This document shows positions 33,101-46,257 of a stretch of 64,000 bases of DNA, in pieces. The notes beneath the pieces are model-generated. The model did not search any database, was not told where the DNA came from, and was given only the letters and a program-made list of their open reading frames with translations. Each line of letters starts with the position of its first letter. Positions within the stretch are counted from its first letter, which is position 1. Where the stretch lies: positions 1,302,001-1,366,000 of the forward strand of contig JAYXKI010000015.1 in NCBI GenBank assembly GCA_037892935.1, in the 5' to 3' direction. The translations under genes were made by a program, and so were the position numbers. The DNA is from Phlebopus portentosus (lineage: Eukaryota > Basidiomycota > Agaricomycetes > Boletales > Boletinellaceae).

Positions 33101-36100
33101 GGAAAAACCTCCTGTTCCACTGTATGTAGTGAAAGCGTTTGGCACTGGGGTTGTCAAGGGTGTCGTGCTCACAGGAGTAGGCGTCGCAGGTGTACCAAAT
33201 GAAGATTTTCCGAATATATTCGAAGCAGTTGGCGTGGACGGTGTTCCGAACTTTGGGGTGGTAGAGTCAGGCGACGATCCGAATGCGCCTGAAGGGCCGG
33301 ATCCTCCAGCACCAAAAGCAGATACCGGCTTGGCAGGCGTACTGAAGGCATTGACGGATATGGGTTTCGGATTAGCGAACGGAGACGAGCTTGAAGTTTT
33401 TAAACTGGCACCAAAAGCACCGAATCCTTCAGCCGGTTTGAAAGCTGACGGTGTTGCCGTTAGATTTCCAAATGCTCCGCCAGACGGAACGGTACCAGAT
33501 GTCCTGAAGATAGACGCAGCGGGTGTTCCGAAGGGCGTGGTCGATGTCTCAGTAGTCGGGCTTGTAACGGACTCGTCACCACTATCAACAAAGGAATCAT
33601 CCTTAATTGATGCAGGCCCTGACTTCCTTTGCGGAGTAGGGGTTCCCTCTGGACTAGAAACAGGTGACTGTCCGCGCGCCACAGGAGTACTAAACGTGCT
33701 TTGCTTCTGGTCTTGGGAACTCGGAGAAAGAGTTCGACTACCAGAGTCACCAGAGGTCGATTCTCCGGAAGGTCCACCAGGCAACATGTTCGAAGTTTGC
33801 GCTTCGGTAACAAGGGGTGACGTCGAGGATTTTGTACTATCAAAGCCTGAGGTCGCGTTCGTCGGTGCGCTGAACGTTGAAGTCGATTTCGACTCAGTCG
33901 CTGAAGAGGGAACTGACCCTTTCCCGGAGTCCTCGGTGGATGATGCCATTGTTATGCTAGGCGCTTCACTCAGCTTGCTCGGAACCGATTGTGCATGCTG
34001 ACCAACAGATGCGCTATCCCCTTGCGTGAAGGAACCAAAACTCTTAGAAACTCCTGCAAACGCGCCGAAACCGACAGACGTGCTATCGCCATTCGACGAT
34101 GAAGTCAAAGGCAAGGAAGAACCGAAGGAGGATGGCTTTCCGAAAGCCGTCGAAGAACCAAACGAGGATTGGCCGAAGGCCGGCTGGCCGTACCCAGAAT
34201 GGGGTCTTGCAGTTCCAAACCCTGTCATTCCAAATCCAGAGGAACCAAAAGCTGGAGATGTCCTTGTTTCCTTATCTGAACTTGAATCCTTCGGCGCGAA
34301 TTGAGATTCCGCAGGCTTCAGGAAAGCTCCAAAGCCTGAAGCAGGTTTCAAAAAGCCGGAGCCTTGAACATTACCGAATACACCAAATGACGTCGCAGGA
34401 CTTGTGCTGCCGAACCCTGCAGTTGATTGTTGCGGCGCCGTTGGCTTAGCGAAAGAGCCAAACATGCTGTTAGCGGTCTTATCTTCAGATTTGTTTGTGT
34501 CCGTCGTCTCGCCTAAAGACAAGCCATCTAGCTTCCCAGCGCCGCCTCCGTCAGCATCAGACATTTCGGCTTCCGGTGATGCGGCGTCTGCTGCAGGTGC
34601 CTCTGTAGGAGTGGCAATCGTGCCGGGAGCAGAAGAGTTAGCATTACCGTACCCAAAGCCTGTTGAACCGAATTTCGGGGGTCCCGCAGAACCAAACGCA
34701 CCAAAACCACTCGCAGGTCCTTGTCCGAACGCGAGTGTTGCCGTACCACCGAAGGTAGAAGCATCGGTTTTCTGTCCGAAGGCAGGAGCGGATTGTTGGC
34801 CGAAACCTGACGATCCTGCGGGGGCAAGAATATTCGTCTGGCCAAAGGTAGTCTTCGTATGTTCAGGCTGTGTGAGTAATCCGCCAAAACCGCTGCCTGA
34901 TGTCTGTCCAAAAGCTGGAGTCGTGCCGCCAAACGGTTTTGAAGTAAAAGTGGCAGGATTGGCCGGAGGCTGCGAAAATGGAGTTGCAGCTGGGAGCTTG
35001 TCAACCGACTGGCTCGGTTGACCACCGGGAGAAGCAGTCACTGGTGAAGGAGTGACCATTCCTGGATAAGGGCCTCCTTTATCGTTGGAGATGAACCATG
35101 CTTGGAAAGTCCCGTCACTTGCATAGAGATATAAGATCGGAGAGGCAGAAGCGGCTTGCTCGTCTTGACCGGAAGTGAGGTCGACATCTAATGCCAAAGG
35201 TATAGTGTCTTCAGCATCCTTATCAAGCGGAACGCTCGGCGTTGACGTCTCCTCTAACGTAAGATTGCACCACGTCTCCTCGTTGTCACTCTCAGTAACG
35301 CTACCAGTCAGACCAATATCGCTCGATGTGCTGTCACCAACAAAGAGGAGAACCTTCGTAGGGTTCCAATTGCGCATGACAACCATGAAAGCTCCAGGGG
35401 GCCTCAGTGCAGGAGATGCATAGTACGGAGTTTCGAGCTCCGTTTGACTAGCAGAATTCGTCTTGGGGTCGTATTGTGTGAGGATGTGTTTTTGAGGGGC
35501 CTCCGGACTTCTATCGGCAGCCGGAATATAGATCCCATAGAAGGCTTGATTTGACAACCAAAGTACAGATGCAACACTAAAGTCGCCTAAAGACGGTGGC
35601 TTAGGGACATGAAGCTTAACGGAATTAGTGTCCGTGGGGCTGTAAGTGACGATATCGCCACTTTTAAGACCAAGAGCAAGCTGTTTTCCCTTTGCAGACC
35701 ACGCGACTAGGAGGATGTGAGTCCACAAAGAATCGTTTAAAGAGAAGGAACAGACATACTTGAGACTGGTACTGATCCTGCGATGCCACCAGTTCGCCAA
35801 CCACCCAGCGACTGTAACTCCTTTACGTCCAGGATTTCAACGGATATCCCTTCGGCTCCAGACTCTGCATCCCTTCTGACTGCTACTAGCTCTGGGAGGT
35901 CTCCCGGATTGCCCAGGATTTGTCGTAATGGTCCAGGTGGGCTCGGGGGAAAGGTTCGCAAGGGTTCAATGTCCCCCTCACCTGGAGTAAATACCGTAGG
36001 CGTAGAATATATAGATATCGAGCCATCCACGAATCCGGCTATTAGGCGCTCATCATGAAGTGCGAGCGCTAAGTGTACGGGTGGTGCCGCCATCCGCACA

Positions 36101-36536
36101 ACCCGTTTTGGAACGAAGTCATCTTCACCTTCTACCTTTGATGAAAGGATGAATTCTCGAAGATCCTTGAGAGATGAGAAGACAAGTTCTAGTCCCATAT
36201 AAGAAAAGTTACGCACATGAAGCGGTAGAATTGAACGTACGAGATTGTCCCTGAGCATTTCGCGCGATTGCAGCGAACCAGCCCTTCAAGTTTGAGACTA
36301 CGAGATACGCTCCCTTCCCCTCATGTACATTCAGATCCAGCGGATGATGCGATATGCGAGCACGAGTTCGCTTGTTTAATAAGCGCAGTTTGAGGAACTG
36401 AGATCAACGTCAATTGTATGCCTCATGAAAGAGAGAAGTGTAAATGGACGCTCACATCCGCATCTTTCTCTTGAGCATTGCCCGTCGTCCATGTGACTTC
36501 AGGCAAGGGCGGGGGTTGAATAGTGCTAATATTCAT
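30155..36536 (-). CDS. FG nucleoporin, Nup159/Nup214-like
   Basis: Cytoplasmic-filament nucleoporin that binds the DEAD-box helicase Dbp5 and drives mRNA export. About 2,000 residues. The ATG at 36534-36536 gives 'MNISTIQPPPLPEVTW'. The N-terminal ~450 residues are a beta-propeller ('GAYLVVSNLKGWFAAI', 'VHLALALHDERLIAGFVDGSISIY', 'IAWSAKGKQLALGLKSGDIVTY'). Then comes a long low-complexity region with dozens of FG/GFG/FGxFG motifs (~35,050-33,000). An Asp/Glu-only stretch around 32,890-32,690 follows, then a Pro/Ser-rich part. The C-terminal ~500 residues are helical, with a coiled coil ('DRVEQLEVHLKSCKKRLEEH'), the region that binds Nup82/Nup62-type partners in yeast. Five or more introns are confined to the two ends; the FG part is one exon. 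Open frames on the opposite strand are by-products of its composition. Confidence 0.9.
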
Positions 36537-37085
36537 CTGTCGTTTGTGTAGAGTAACTGGAGTTCACCTTATGACACGACGGTCAAAGGCAAGAACGTTA
36601 ATTGTGACACGGATACAAGTTACAACTACAACAAAGGGCTCCCGTTCACGTGACTAGAAACATCGTTTCCTGTCACCCGCTCGCCGCGGAATCAGATTTC
36701 TCAGATTTCATCAACGCGAAATCAGCCTGTCTTATCTCTCAGATATCTGTACAGTCTTAAACTAGGATCGAAAACAACATGAGGAAGGGACCTGTCTACA
36801 AAAGAGAGGAGTGCCACATATAGGTAAAATCATGACGGCATACACGGAATGGAATCAAGTTACAGCGTAATACATATGTAAATCGTGAAGGCATAGATCG
36901 TGCAGGGCATACATAAGTTGACAAGCTAGAGTTTTTTTGTTCTTTTTTCTCGAGGGAGGGGGGGGGGGGGTACATTGACATTGTCCGATGCAAATAAATG
37001 TCTGGTCTTTCTACGAGATATACCGCCAGGATAATAGGAGGGATTACGCACGGTTACTTCTGGCATCGTCAAGTGCATTCAGTCA
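36537..37085. other. Intergenic with a G13 tract
   Basis: 549 bp upstream of the nucleoporin and downstream of the GBD/FH3 gene. It contains an uninterrupted run of 13 G at 36958-36970, preceded by T-rich sequence. No gene is seen. Confidence 0.6.
36958..36970. repeat. Homopolymer run of 13 G
   Basis: Thirteen consecutive G on the plus strand, following T-rich tracts. It is a likely length-variable site or a sequencing-length uncertainty. Confidence 0.9.
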
Positions 37086-39320
37086 TCAAAAGCGGAGAGG
37101 CTCAATTTTCTTCGGCGTTGGGATTTTGGGCACACCGGGCGCCGCTCCCCTATTCCGAGTCGGCGTGGACGGAGAACCTCGTACACTTCTTGTCGTTGAC
37201 GCCGAGTTGCGATTCCGGTCACGTTCTTTAGTGCTCTTTCCAGGTTTCGCCATCCCCGCCGGAGGGGGCCCGATGATACGAGATAGTGTCCAGGGTAGCT
37301 CAAACTGAGCCTGAAGCGCAATAGTCGTGTAGCGTCCTATTTCGAGGTGTAGAGTGGGATAGTATGTTGTTGATGCTTTACGCGCAACCTTAGTAATAAT
37401 ATGATAATCAGCGATAGCTAACTTCTCAAATCTCACATCAACCTACCAAGATGATACGTTCAAGCCCAGATGCAAATAGATCTGAGTGAAATCGATGCGC
37501 TGATAGCTCGTTCTCTTTCGGCAGGTTAAGGTCCGCCGCAGATTTTGCGACGGCGTTGATGAACTTGAAGTGTGTTGTCTATGGTCATGAACTGTAAATA
37601 TACTCGAATAAACAGCGAAGAAATGGAGCTACCCACCAAATATGCCATAGCCTCAAACTCGACACCGCCAGTCATGCCACCAGGAGCACGCGGCTTCTCC
37701 ACGCGTTTTTCATCGGTGTCATCCAAGTTCCAGATGGTATTGCTAGGGTGACAGAATACCCAGAAATAATCCCTGCACACGTCAGAGAGTTCCTGGAGAT
37801 ACGTCTTGTAGATCCGTGGAACATGAAGACTTTCAATGAACTCGTGGGGAGTCAGGTGAGTTTCAGATCCTTCCGCCGGAGGTGGGGGCTTTGTAAGCAG
37901 AAGTGTTCGTATGAACGAGAAGAGACTACGATGTGGTGAAGGGAGGCTTATTAGCTGCGGATTATCGGTGACTGGACAAGTGTCCGAGAAGTCTTCCCTC
38001 ATTTCACGTCGCCGTTGCCTAGTTGGTGTAGTTGAAAAAGGCGACGGAAGTGACGTCGGTGGGTATAGATCAAAGAGAATAATGAGAAGCTCTGCGATGA
38101 GTTGCCGCGTTGCAACATCACCAGGCTTCTTATCAGAGAATAGAAGCCTAACTAGTTGGGTGTATGGAGTTGGACTTTCGGAACGAAGAGCAGCACAGCC
38201 AACGGCAGAAGTGGACAGGGCTTTCAAGCATCGCAACAGCTCATGCAACAACTGATCATCATGTTGCTCCTCCCTAAAACGTAGCTGAGAATGCATGTTC
38301 AAAAGAAAGCAGAGGACCTCCACTCACCTCCATTCGACTTCTAGAAGCTCATTCAGACGCGTCAGAAGAGCAGAATAGCCGTCCAGTTGGAAGAAGGTCT
38401 CAGTCCAACTTTTCTAAGAGTCAGACCTGGCTCGGGTGGAAATAAGAAGAGAAAATAACTAACGTCGCTGACTCATTCCTCAATAACAGTCTGAGTTTCT
38501 TAACAATTTCCACGTCTAGTTCCACGCTTGAAGTGCCCGCGAGAATGTTTGCATATCTCGAAGGAGCGGTGTCCTTCGACCATCCTTGCTGCTGCATCTT
38601 TTTGCCTGTACCGTCACTCAGCGACATGGGAATCGAGATTCTCGACGAATGCTTGCTGACGTCAAGAGACAGGCCTCGAGAATGTCTTGCAGTCCCCCGA
38701 ACCTGCCTGGCCTCGTCATCAGAGTGTAGTCCGAGAGAGATGGAAGACCTCATTGCGGCGCCAAGGAATCTTCCAGTAGTCTGCGGTGGCTGAGGGAGAT
38801 CATCGGAGGCCTGATTCTGGGATCGAGGAGAAGAGAATGAGTCACTACTCTTGGATTTACGAAGGGTGTTGGCTGATTTATTAGGCGTCGTTCCAATGGT
38901 GGAGACAGGCTGTTTGATCACTTGAGAAGAACGAAGCATTGCCGCTTTGACGTGAGAGTCCATTCCGCTCAACTTCGGACGTAGATTTTCCGGAATCTGG
39001 AGGTCATCCTGTTCACACTATTAGCTGAGAGATTGTTGAGTGATAGTAGAACTCACCAAGAGCTTGTCAAAAGCATTCTCCATTTCCTTCGAGTCTGATC
39101 CAGGATTAGGAATCTGAACTTTTTGCGGTTTGTTCTGGCCAGCCTTCTGTGCATCTTGAGCTCGACCATCTCTGTTCCTATCGGCATCCTGGAAAGCGGA
39201 CACTCTTCGTGCGCTCTTAGGCGCTGCGATACTACGCGGCCTGTTCTCCTTGCCGGCACCGTCCTGATCCCTGGAGGAAGAACCGACGGAAACAGGCCTC
39301 TTAGAGAGTCCCTTAAACAT
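37086..39320 (-). CDS. GBD/FH3-domain protein (formin N-terminal-like, no FH2)
   Basis: Resembles the Rho-GTPase-binding and diaphanous-inhibitory half of formins but lacks FH1 and FH2. About 660 residues. Starts 'MFKGLSKRPVSVGSSS' (ATG 39318-39320); the upstream in-frame segment has no ATG. The first ~250 residues are Ser-rich and basic with 'EMENAFDKLL' and 'DDLQIPENLRPKL' (typical start of a GBD). Then 'TWTETFFQLDGYSALLTRLNELLEVEW', 'REEQHDDQLLHELLRCLKAL', 'YTQLVRLLFSDKKPGDVATRQL' and 'LFDLYP' follow armadillo-type FH3 helices. After 'EFEAMAYL' comes 'FINAVAKSAADLNLPKENEL', and the end is a basic low-complexity tail ('PTPKKIEPLRF'). Probably a Rho/Cdc42 effector; partner unknown. Confidence 0.75.
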
Positions 39321-41010
39321 AGCCGTACCTGTCTTTGTGAGTTCAGCACGAGACTTAGCTATATGTGAATGACGAGTACAAGTCGAAGTTGAATTTGGAG
39401 ATCTGAAGGAGATGAAGTTGAACACGGGCACGCGTCAGATCACGTGTTCGTGAGGACTGCGCAAACGCGCCGAATCAAAACTTGATGATGCTGGCGCGAG
39501 AGGAAATACCGGTTGGACCGGGAAATGCGAGTGGAAGAACTCTTGCCCCATCTCTTTCCCTCTTATCATCATCTGTTCCTCCTCTCAACCACCTCTGCTC
39601 TCTGGCGCCAATCTGCTCGATCCTCTCTATTCGCTCGTTGTATTTCTATTATAGTCATGATGATGCTCACCATCGCTGTTGCTGCTTTCGGACGCCACTC
39701 CGGACCCGAGTCAGCCGTGGGCGCTGAGCGCAACAAGCGTTCCTTGTCGCCTAAGCATGCGACGCGTTATAAGAGTGACCCACTGAACTGTTGATGTCTC
39801 CGAGCCTTCCACCACCCGTGTAACCCCTCCCTTGCTCTCCTGACTTGACCACTCGAACCCTTCGGTCATATGTTACTGTACTAATCAGTTATTCTGATGG
39901 CTACATACCATGCCTTCTGGGCATGCAAAACTCTGGCTTTCGCCTTTAGGAATGGAGTTCATAAAGCCAACGAATGACTGTCGGAAGAACACACCAAGGT
40001 TCGACGCATTCAAGGGCCATTGAGAGACATCCGTAATATGGATGCCGTGATTGCCCCGATCGACAGTTGACTCGTAGTTCACGATTTACTTAGGCATTCG
40101 AATGTCGGTCGTCTCTTGTGCTCTGCCTCAGTATTTTCCGTGAAGTTTGAAAGTCGAAGGCGGCATTCTCTTGGTCGCAGTTTGCGCACCGGAGCCTTTT
40201 ATTGTATGTCATATGTGACCCATTTTTGTATGTAATATTATCTACGCTGCTGCATTTAGGTGAGTTTTCTCGTGAGGCTTTTTTCGTTCTGCTTTTGTGC
40301 CTGACTTCGAATGTAGATCTGATGACGAGCTTCATTCAACGAAGATCCAATAGAGGCGTTTCAAATGCTACGAAACTCCGACCGAGAGGCTCCTCCTATG
40401 ACCTTACAATACAATGCGATCGCAACGTATTTAACGCATCTGGATCATTCTGTTATAGGCTTTGTCTGCTGGTCATGGTTACGCCTTTTGCTTCTTGACA
40501 GACAGCCTTCCCTTCATCTATCAGCGCCAAGGCCATTTCATAAAGTCCATTCTGTCCAGCGGACGAAGTAACGAAATCCGGTAAAAAATTTGAACGAGGC
40601 AACGTATCGGGATGGATGCTGTATTCGTTTCGTTTCATTTGAGGATGTCCGCTAGCGGTCGAGATAGGGGCCGACATTCCCAATCCCAGCATTTCTCATT
40701 CGCAATTTGGCCAATCATATGCGTTGCAGCGGAAAGCTGCGTCAGAAGTCGATGGCAACCTTCAGACCACTGCATGAAGGCTGATCTAGGTATATTAACA
40801 GGTAATTCTTCAGTCGCTAGACAAATACCAACGAATACATTGAATAAGGTAATAAATTTCACTGTTTACAGCATTCCGCTACGAAGTCAGATAAATGGTC
40901 TTAGCGAAATGGGAGAAAATAAGAATATCGTCGTGAGTAATAATTAATCTTCGCTTTTGTATTCCATTCGATTGTCTCTAAGCTGATGAAATTAATAGTC
41001 CACCATGCCA
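39321..41010. other. 1.7-kb interval without a recognised gene
   Basis: Between the GBD/FH3 gene and the first Zn2Cys6 gene. Two overlapping minus-strand frames exist at 40453-40692 ('NFLPDFVTSSAGQNGLYEMAL') and 40635-40862 (starting 'MKFITLFNVFVGIC'). They could be remnants of a gene but match no family I know. A short plus-strand frame near 39660 starts 'MMMLTIAVAAF'. Nothing here is strong enough to call. Confidence 0.4.
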
Positions 41011-44000
41011 TCATACAAGCAGGATCTCGACTCCAAAGTCGTGACGCATGATGTCGTACCAATCGACTACTCCGCCTTGCGAGTCCCGAACGGCCCACAC
41101 CCGTTCCATAAGGATACGTACACTTCGCACGTTTCCAATCGCTTCGTCCATAGAACAAAGACGAGAGCGGATGAACTGGCGCTGTTCGAGCAGGTCTGTC
41201 ATACAACCGGCAAGAGCAAGAGGAAGAGCAAACATGCGATCAACCGGGACATCGGTCAGGTTCGCGAGATCGCTAACGATGGCTGTTACGGCATTGCTTA
41301 TTTCCGGGTTGCCTAGATGGTTCGGAATTAGCGATGGAGAAGTGTCGGAGGGGAGGGAAGCCATACTCGGACTGGGATCATTGATGACCGAGGCGAGATA
41401 GAGGGTCGCAGTATGAAGGAAGACTTTGCCAACACGTTGGTATATGTCACTTGGATATTTTCTATCAGGTAAGTTTCCATCATGAACTGTTCCAAACACA
41501 CGCGGCCCGGAGGCGCCCAAGCCGGAGGTTCCACGTTCTCCAGCGATCAACGGATCAAAAGAACTCGTAGAAGCTGATGCAACGGACGAACGCGATGCCC
41601 CTATCGCGTCCGAGACGGGTGACACAGTGCCTCCCTGACCGACTTGCGATCCCGACATCGCTGGCGAGGAACCACTGTGTTCCCCAGGCGGACGCGTCGG
41701 GTGCATCTGCGCAGTCTCAGCGCTTGCTGTCGGTGCGGCGCCTTCAGCGATGCTGCTCACCAGGAGTCGGTTCTCAATCGCAACGCCGCGACGGAGAAGC
41801 TCCCGGTTCGACAAAGTCCCGATCTGTCGTTCTTGCGCCTTCCACTGCGCGAGCGCGGCTGTCTCTGCCAGGATGAGAAGCACATCTTCGGGACAGCCCA
41901 TAAAGTGGCTCATATTTGTAATTTCAGCAGTCTGACCACTGGCCTCACGTGAGATCAAGCTGCCGAACAGTCGGCGACATGTCTCGAGGAAGCGTGGTGA
42001 ATGCTGTTGAGAGATCGCCGCGAAGACGTCGTACCACTAAGGGATCGGCGTCAGCGAGAAGCACCACACTGTCAGATGAATGATCGGCAGGGCCAGCAAG
42101 GGGTTCGAGATCGACACGAGAAATAGGCTACTCACTATAATCATCTTCGCTGCGAGCTGTTCAGCTTCGCCCATCAATGCCAGCGCCTCTTTGGGCGCTT
42201 CATTTTCCGGTGCACAGAGGGCCGTCTGGGACAGCCAATTGCGCGCCATGTTGAGATGTATCTGCCAATCACCCGTGCCTCCCTGAAGCGAGAAGTATGC
42301 GACGAGGTGCAGCGATGCCAGAGCATCGGACGCGGAATAGCCAGCGCTTGACGCCGCTGCACCTATGTCAGACGCATGTGTTGTGGTGTTGGCCAGCTGC
42401 AGGCATGCTCGATTGAAGAATTGCTGCGCGGTCGATTGCTGTGGGTCAGCATCTGGCGGATCAAGAAGGCGTGCAACGCGGATCGTCTTGTTGTGTTTCG
42501 CTGCAAGTGCGCATGACGCATTGACAAGCGCTCCGTACGGTTCGCGGGCAAACAACTGCACAGAAAGCAAAAGGCAGAAAACAAATAGAGGTTATATTCA
42601 ATGCTCGAAGCGCTCATTCACATTATCTGTTTTAGGGACTGTACATACGTTCTGCAAAACACCCCGTGCTCTTCCAGATGCAAATGAATATTGCATCGGC
42701 ATGACGCTATCGAAGTAGTATTGAACGTGGGGATCAACAAGGGCAGGGTCGGTCAATGGGTCGGAATATCCTGCTGCCGGCGTGGAGTTGGACCTGCTCG
42801 GTTCCGATGCAGACGCAGATGCTGAGGCAGAAGGAGAGCGGCTTGAGGGAGCCGCGTACGTACCACCTCCTGCGAACAGTAATGATTCGTCACCGGAGAT
42901 CATTGACGGGGAGCCGCTGACTCCTGCGACGCCAGTAATCGTGTTCATACCTGGAACAGCAAGACCACGCATTGCCGGGGATATATTTGTCACGTCGCTA
43001 CCTGACCTAAAGGTGCCGAAGACATCGTTAGAATAATCAGTGGCCGATGAGGACGGGCCCTGCATTGAAGTTGAACCGACGAACGGGCCTGCAAGCCCTG
43101 TGAAGTAGGGGGAGTTTCCGTGGGAAGGAGATGAGTCGCCTGTAAAGTAAACGGTACGTTAGTTTCCGCTAAACTTCATCAAAATAGCATCCTAATGATG
43201 GACAACGGAACTAGCAGACGTGAAACAGAACGCGAGGAATCAAATAAATCAAGATGAATCCGTAGGCAATAGGGAAAATCATATCAGATAGGAGATTCGA
43301 TGGCCGCAAGATATGCGTATCCGTTCTCGTGTTCCTATTATGATTCGTCCGCCGCAGCCTTTGAGACGAAACGGAACATTATACACGCTTAACCAAGCAC
43401 CGATGATGTCTTAGCACCAACAGGTGACACGTTATGACGGAGGTTAGGTGCGACCGCTGTGGGAATAATGGAGATAAGGCTGCCGATGACAGGATGACCT
43501 CTGCGACAAGACATTGCAGATGAAATTCGGCAAAGAAGACATCTTCGATCGCAGTAGAAGGATGGGGAGCATCAGAAGGGCACTTTCTCACTCTTCCTGA
43601 GCCATCACGTACGAACAGCCTCGCCTCAATGTTTCGGCTAAACACCCGTGCGTCCACATGTTCGGCGAGATCGAGACCCAAAAGGGCAAGAGGTCGACTG
43701 GAGGCGTTCAGGGTCGCAAAGGCACGAAGCTGTGGTGCGGGAAAGGGAAGCGACGGGGATAAAACAAGGTAAAACGTAACGGGCAGCAAAATGGAGGAAG
43801 ACGAGCCCTGGACCTGTGAACGGAACAGAAAATGCGGAGATTCGTCAAAGGAAACTGGGGGAAGCTTTGCAGAAGGTTGAATAAGGAGAAGTGATGGTGA
43901 TACCACCGGCCTTTATCAAGACACCGAAAGCAATACACCCGAAAAGGAAAGGCAAGAATGGTGGAAAATGACTATCGCAGATCGGGGGCTGTCTCCTGCC

Positions 44001-46257
44001 GCGACGTGACGCCTCCAAGCCGACAACTCTATGGCAGAGGCAGACTAGTCCTGCTACAAATGGCCCGACTGGAGCGGAGGGTGCAGCAGCTGTCGGTGAA
44101 TAGACAACCGACTGTGACAGGAGCAAAGGGATGCTCAGGGACAGCCTGCTCGCCAGACGGGCTCTGATCGAATGCGATGCTGTGCGGTGCGACGCGATGC
44201 GGTCAATGAGGACCACTAGAGAGTTGATCAGAATTTACAACTAGGCAATGCTGGTCGAGTCCCGATGACAACCTCCGCGATGTAATTATGTCGAAAGAAG
44301 GCATCAGGGTAGGGTTGCCGCGTCGTGAGAATCCGAACGAAGACACTGGTGCGATGAAATGATCGTGAAATGATCGAATCATGGAACCGTAATATTCTCG
44401 AAGAAATGTGCCGATACCAGAAGTTAAAGCCAAAACAATCTCAATCTGGAATCGGAGCCCAAAGCCCGCACTAGAATGCAGAGTTTTCCCGCGTTTGGGG
44501 TTGGGGGCAAAGGGTCCCGCAGAGAGATAGCAGGTGGATTCGTTGTAACGCTGCCAACGCAACGAGATGCGGCGAGAAAGGCTTTGATCCAAGAGGCACG
44601 GGGAATGCGGTCCAGAATATCAAAGAGCCAAACAGACAGATATATCCAGAGAAAATGCGACCGAATTCGAGGAACCAAAAGGGAAAAAAAAGAGAAAAAA
44701 ATAGGGTAATTCAATCTTACCTGCGAGAGATGGGGAGCTCGTGTAAACTTGACTGTGGCGCCTCCTCTCCAGCTGTTGAGTGTTTCGCTGGTGCTGAGGA
44801 GACACTCCAAAGCTGAGACGTCGGTTAATATGCTGCTGCTGGTGCTGATCATGTTCGAACTGGCTAGGAATGCCGAGATAATCGAACTCTCCTGCGCCCG
44901 TAACCGCGGACGCCTGCGGAATATTCGACACTTGCTGCGCCGAAAGGTGGGGTGACGGGAAGCCCTGCAATGCGCGAGGAGAAGGATAAGGGCCATACCG
45001 CACGCTCTGAGACTGCGCATGATGTTGCTGGTGCTGCGCATATTGTTGCTGGTTAACCTCGAACGGCATGCTACTGTCAAGCATCGGGCCGCCCATTGTA
45101 CCGAAGGCACCCATAGGATTTATGGATCCCATTCCACCGAGTCCTCCAAACGCGGCAGGCCCAGACATTGAACGGTGAGCTGGATGCGGCTGTCCATAAG
45201 CTGAAGAACCGGAGGGTGTAGAGGTGCCAGAAGGAAGTGTCGAGGCTCGCGACGCATTGCTCTGAGTAAGGCGGGGCTGGCCACGGACCATTCCCGCCTT
45301 AATGAGCTTTTCCTTAATGCCTGCCTTGTACGCTTCTACAGCTTGCTTGTCCTAAATTGTCAAAATAAAAGCGCGTCAGCTCTGTATCATCAAACAAGAC
45401 CTGGACATTACAGCATGACTACAGAGACATAATGTGAAGGCAGTACAAAATTCGAACGACGAGCGCAGCAACGTAGTGCGAATAAACGCGCGTAGAGGAA
45501 AGAATGCTAAAAATAGGCACTTGGATGAGATACTTACGCGCATCCATGCAGGGCGTTTGGGGCCCCATCCTAGGCAGTCAATGCGGAGGCGGATGCATGT
45601 CTGGCAGGAATTGTCGGTACGTTGTTCGTCACATTTCTGAAGAGTTATGTTTGTCAGAACCGTCAGGGTCGACGGAATGTATACGGATGGCGATTACTAA
45701 TTTTCTTACCTTTCGACGTATGCGACACGTCCTGGTGTTTTAGAATACACGCGTCAGCAAACTCGGGAAGGGAAGGGAAGAAACGGAACGACATACCAGC
45801 AACCACCCTTGCCAGTGTTCTGCTGGTTGGGCTGAGGGATATTCTGCTGCTGGTCCATAGCTAGAACAACCAATGGGTGACGAATAGTATTGTTGTCTTC
45901 AGATTTAGACTCTGGAGGGAACGCTTCTTGTTCTGGCGCGCACAGGTCACTATCGCTCTCGCCCTCGCTCTCCTTTGGTCCAAGCGAGAGAGACTGGATG
46001 TTAGGAGATGGCGTTGGATGCGGAGACACGCTCGATGCGGCGTCGAAGATAGGAGGAGTGCGTGGGGAAGGACTATCCTCTGAGGAACTAACGCTATGAT
46101 CACTGTTGATGTATGGGGTCTGAAGCATACCGCCGCGAGGAGCGGCAGGGACTTGAAAGGGGTCTGTAGATGTAGCAGGAAAAGAGTCAGAGAATATATT
46201 GAGATCCTTGTGTTTGTTGTGGAGAGAATGTGGTGCCGATGTTTGAGGCTCACACAT
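41011..46257 (-). CDS. Zn2Cys6 fungal transcription factor, paralogue A
   Basis: Nuclear DNA-binding regulator. It starts 'MCEPQTSAPHSLHNKHKD' (ATG 46255-46257). The zinc cluster is built across two introns: 'GGCW', 'TCRIRRK' (short exon near 45718-45739), then 'KCDEQRTDNSCQTCIRLRIDCLGWGPKR' in the next exon; the six Cys of a C6 cluster are present. A coiled segment 'AYKAGIKEKLIKAGM' and a Gln/Gly-rich part follow. An intron of 1,581 nt (43140-44720) separates this from 'GDSSPSHGNSPYFTGLAG'. The C-terminal regulatory half has 'QYSFASGRARGVLQN', 'LFAREPYGALVNASCALAAKH', 'WYDVFAAISQQHSPRFLETC' and ends 'FGVEILLV'. Same architecture as the gene at 46690-50952. Target genes cannot be deduced. Confidence 0.82.

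Noticed and set aside
32400..34450. Long plus-strand open frames (up to about 346 codons) opposite the nucleoporin
   Set aside because: They are antisense to the FG/Ser/Pro-rich exon and have matching low-complexity composition; no motif and no splice-consistent extension.
39321..39431. N-terminal extension of the GBD/FH3 protein to 39431
   Set aside because: The extension would start at a GTG; the first ATG is 39318-39320.
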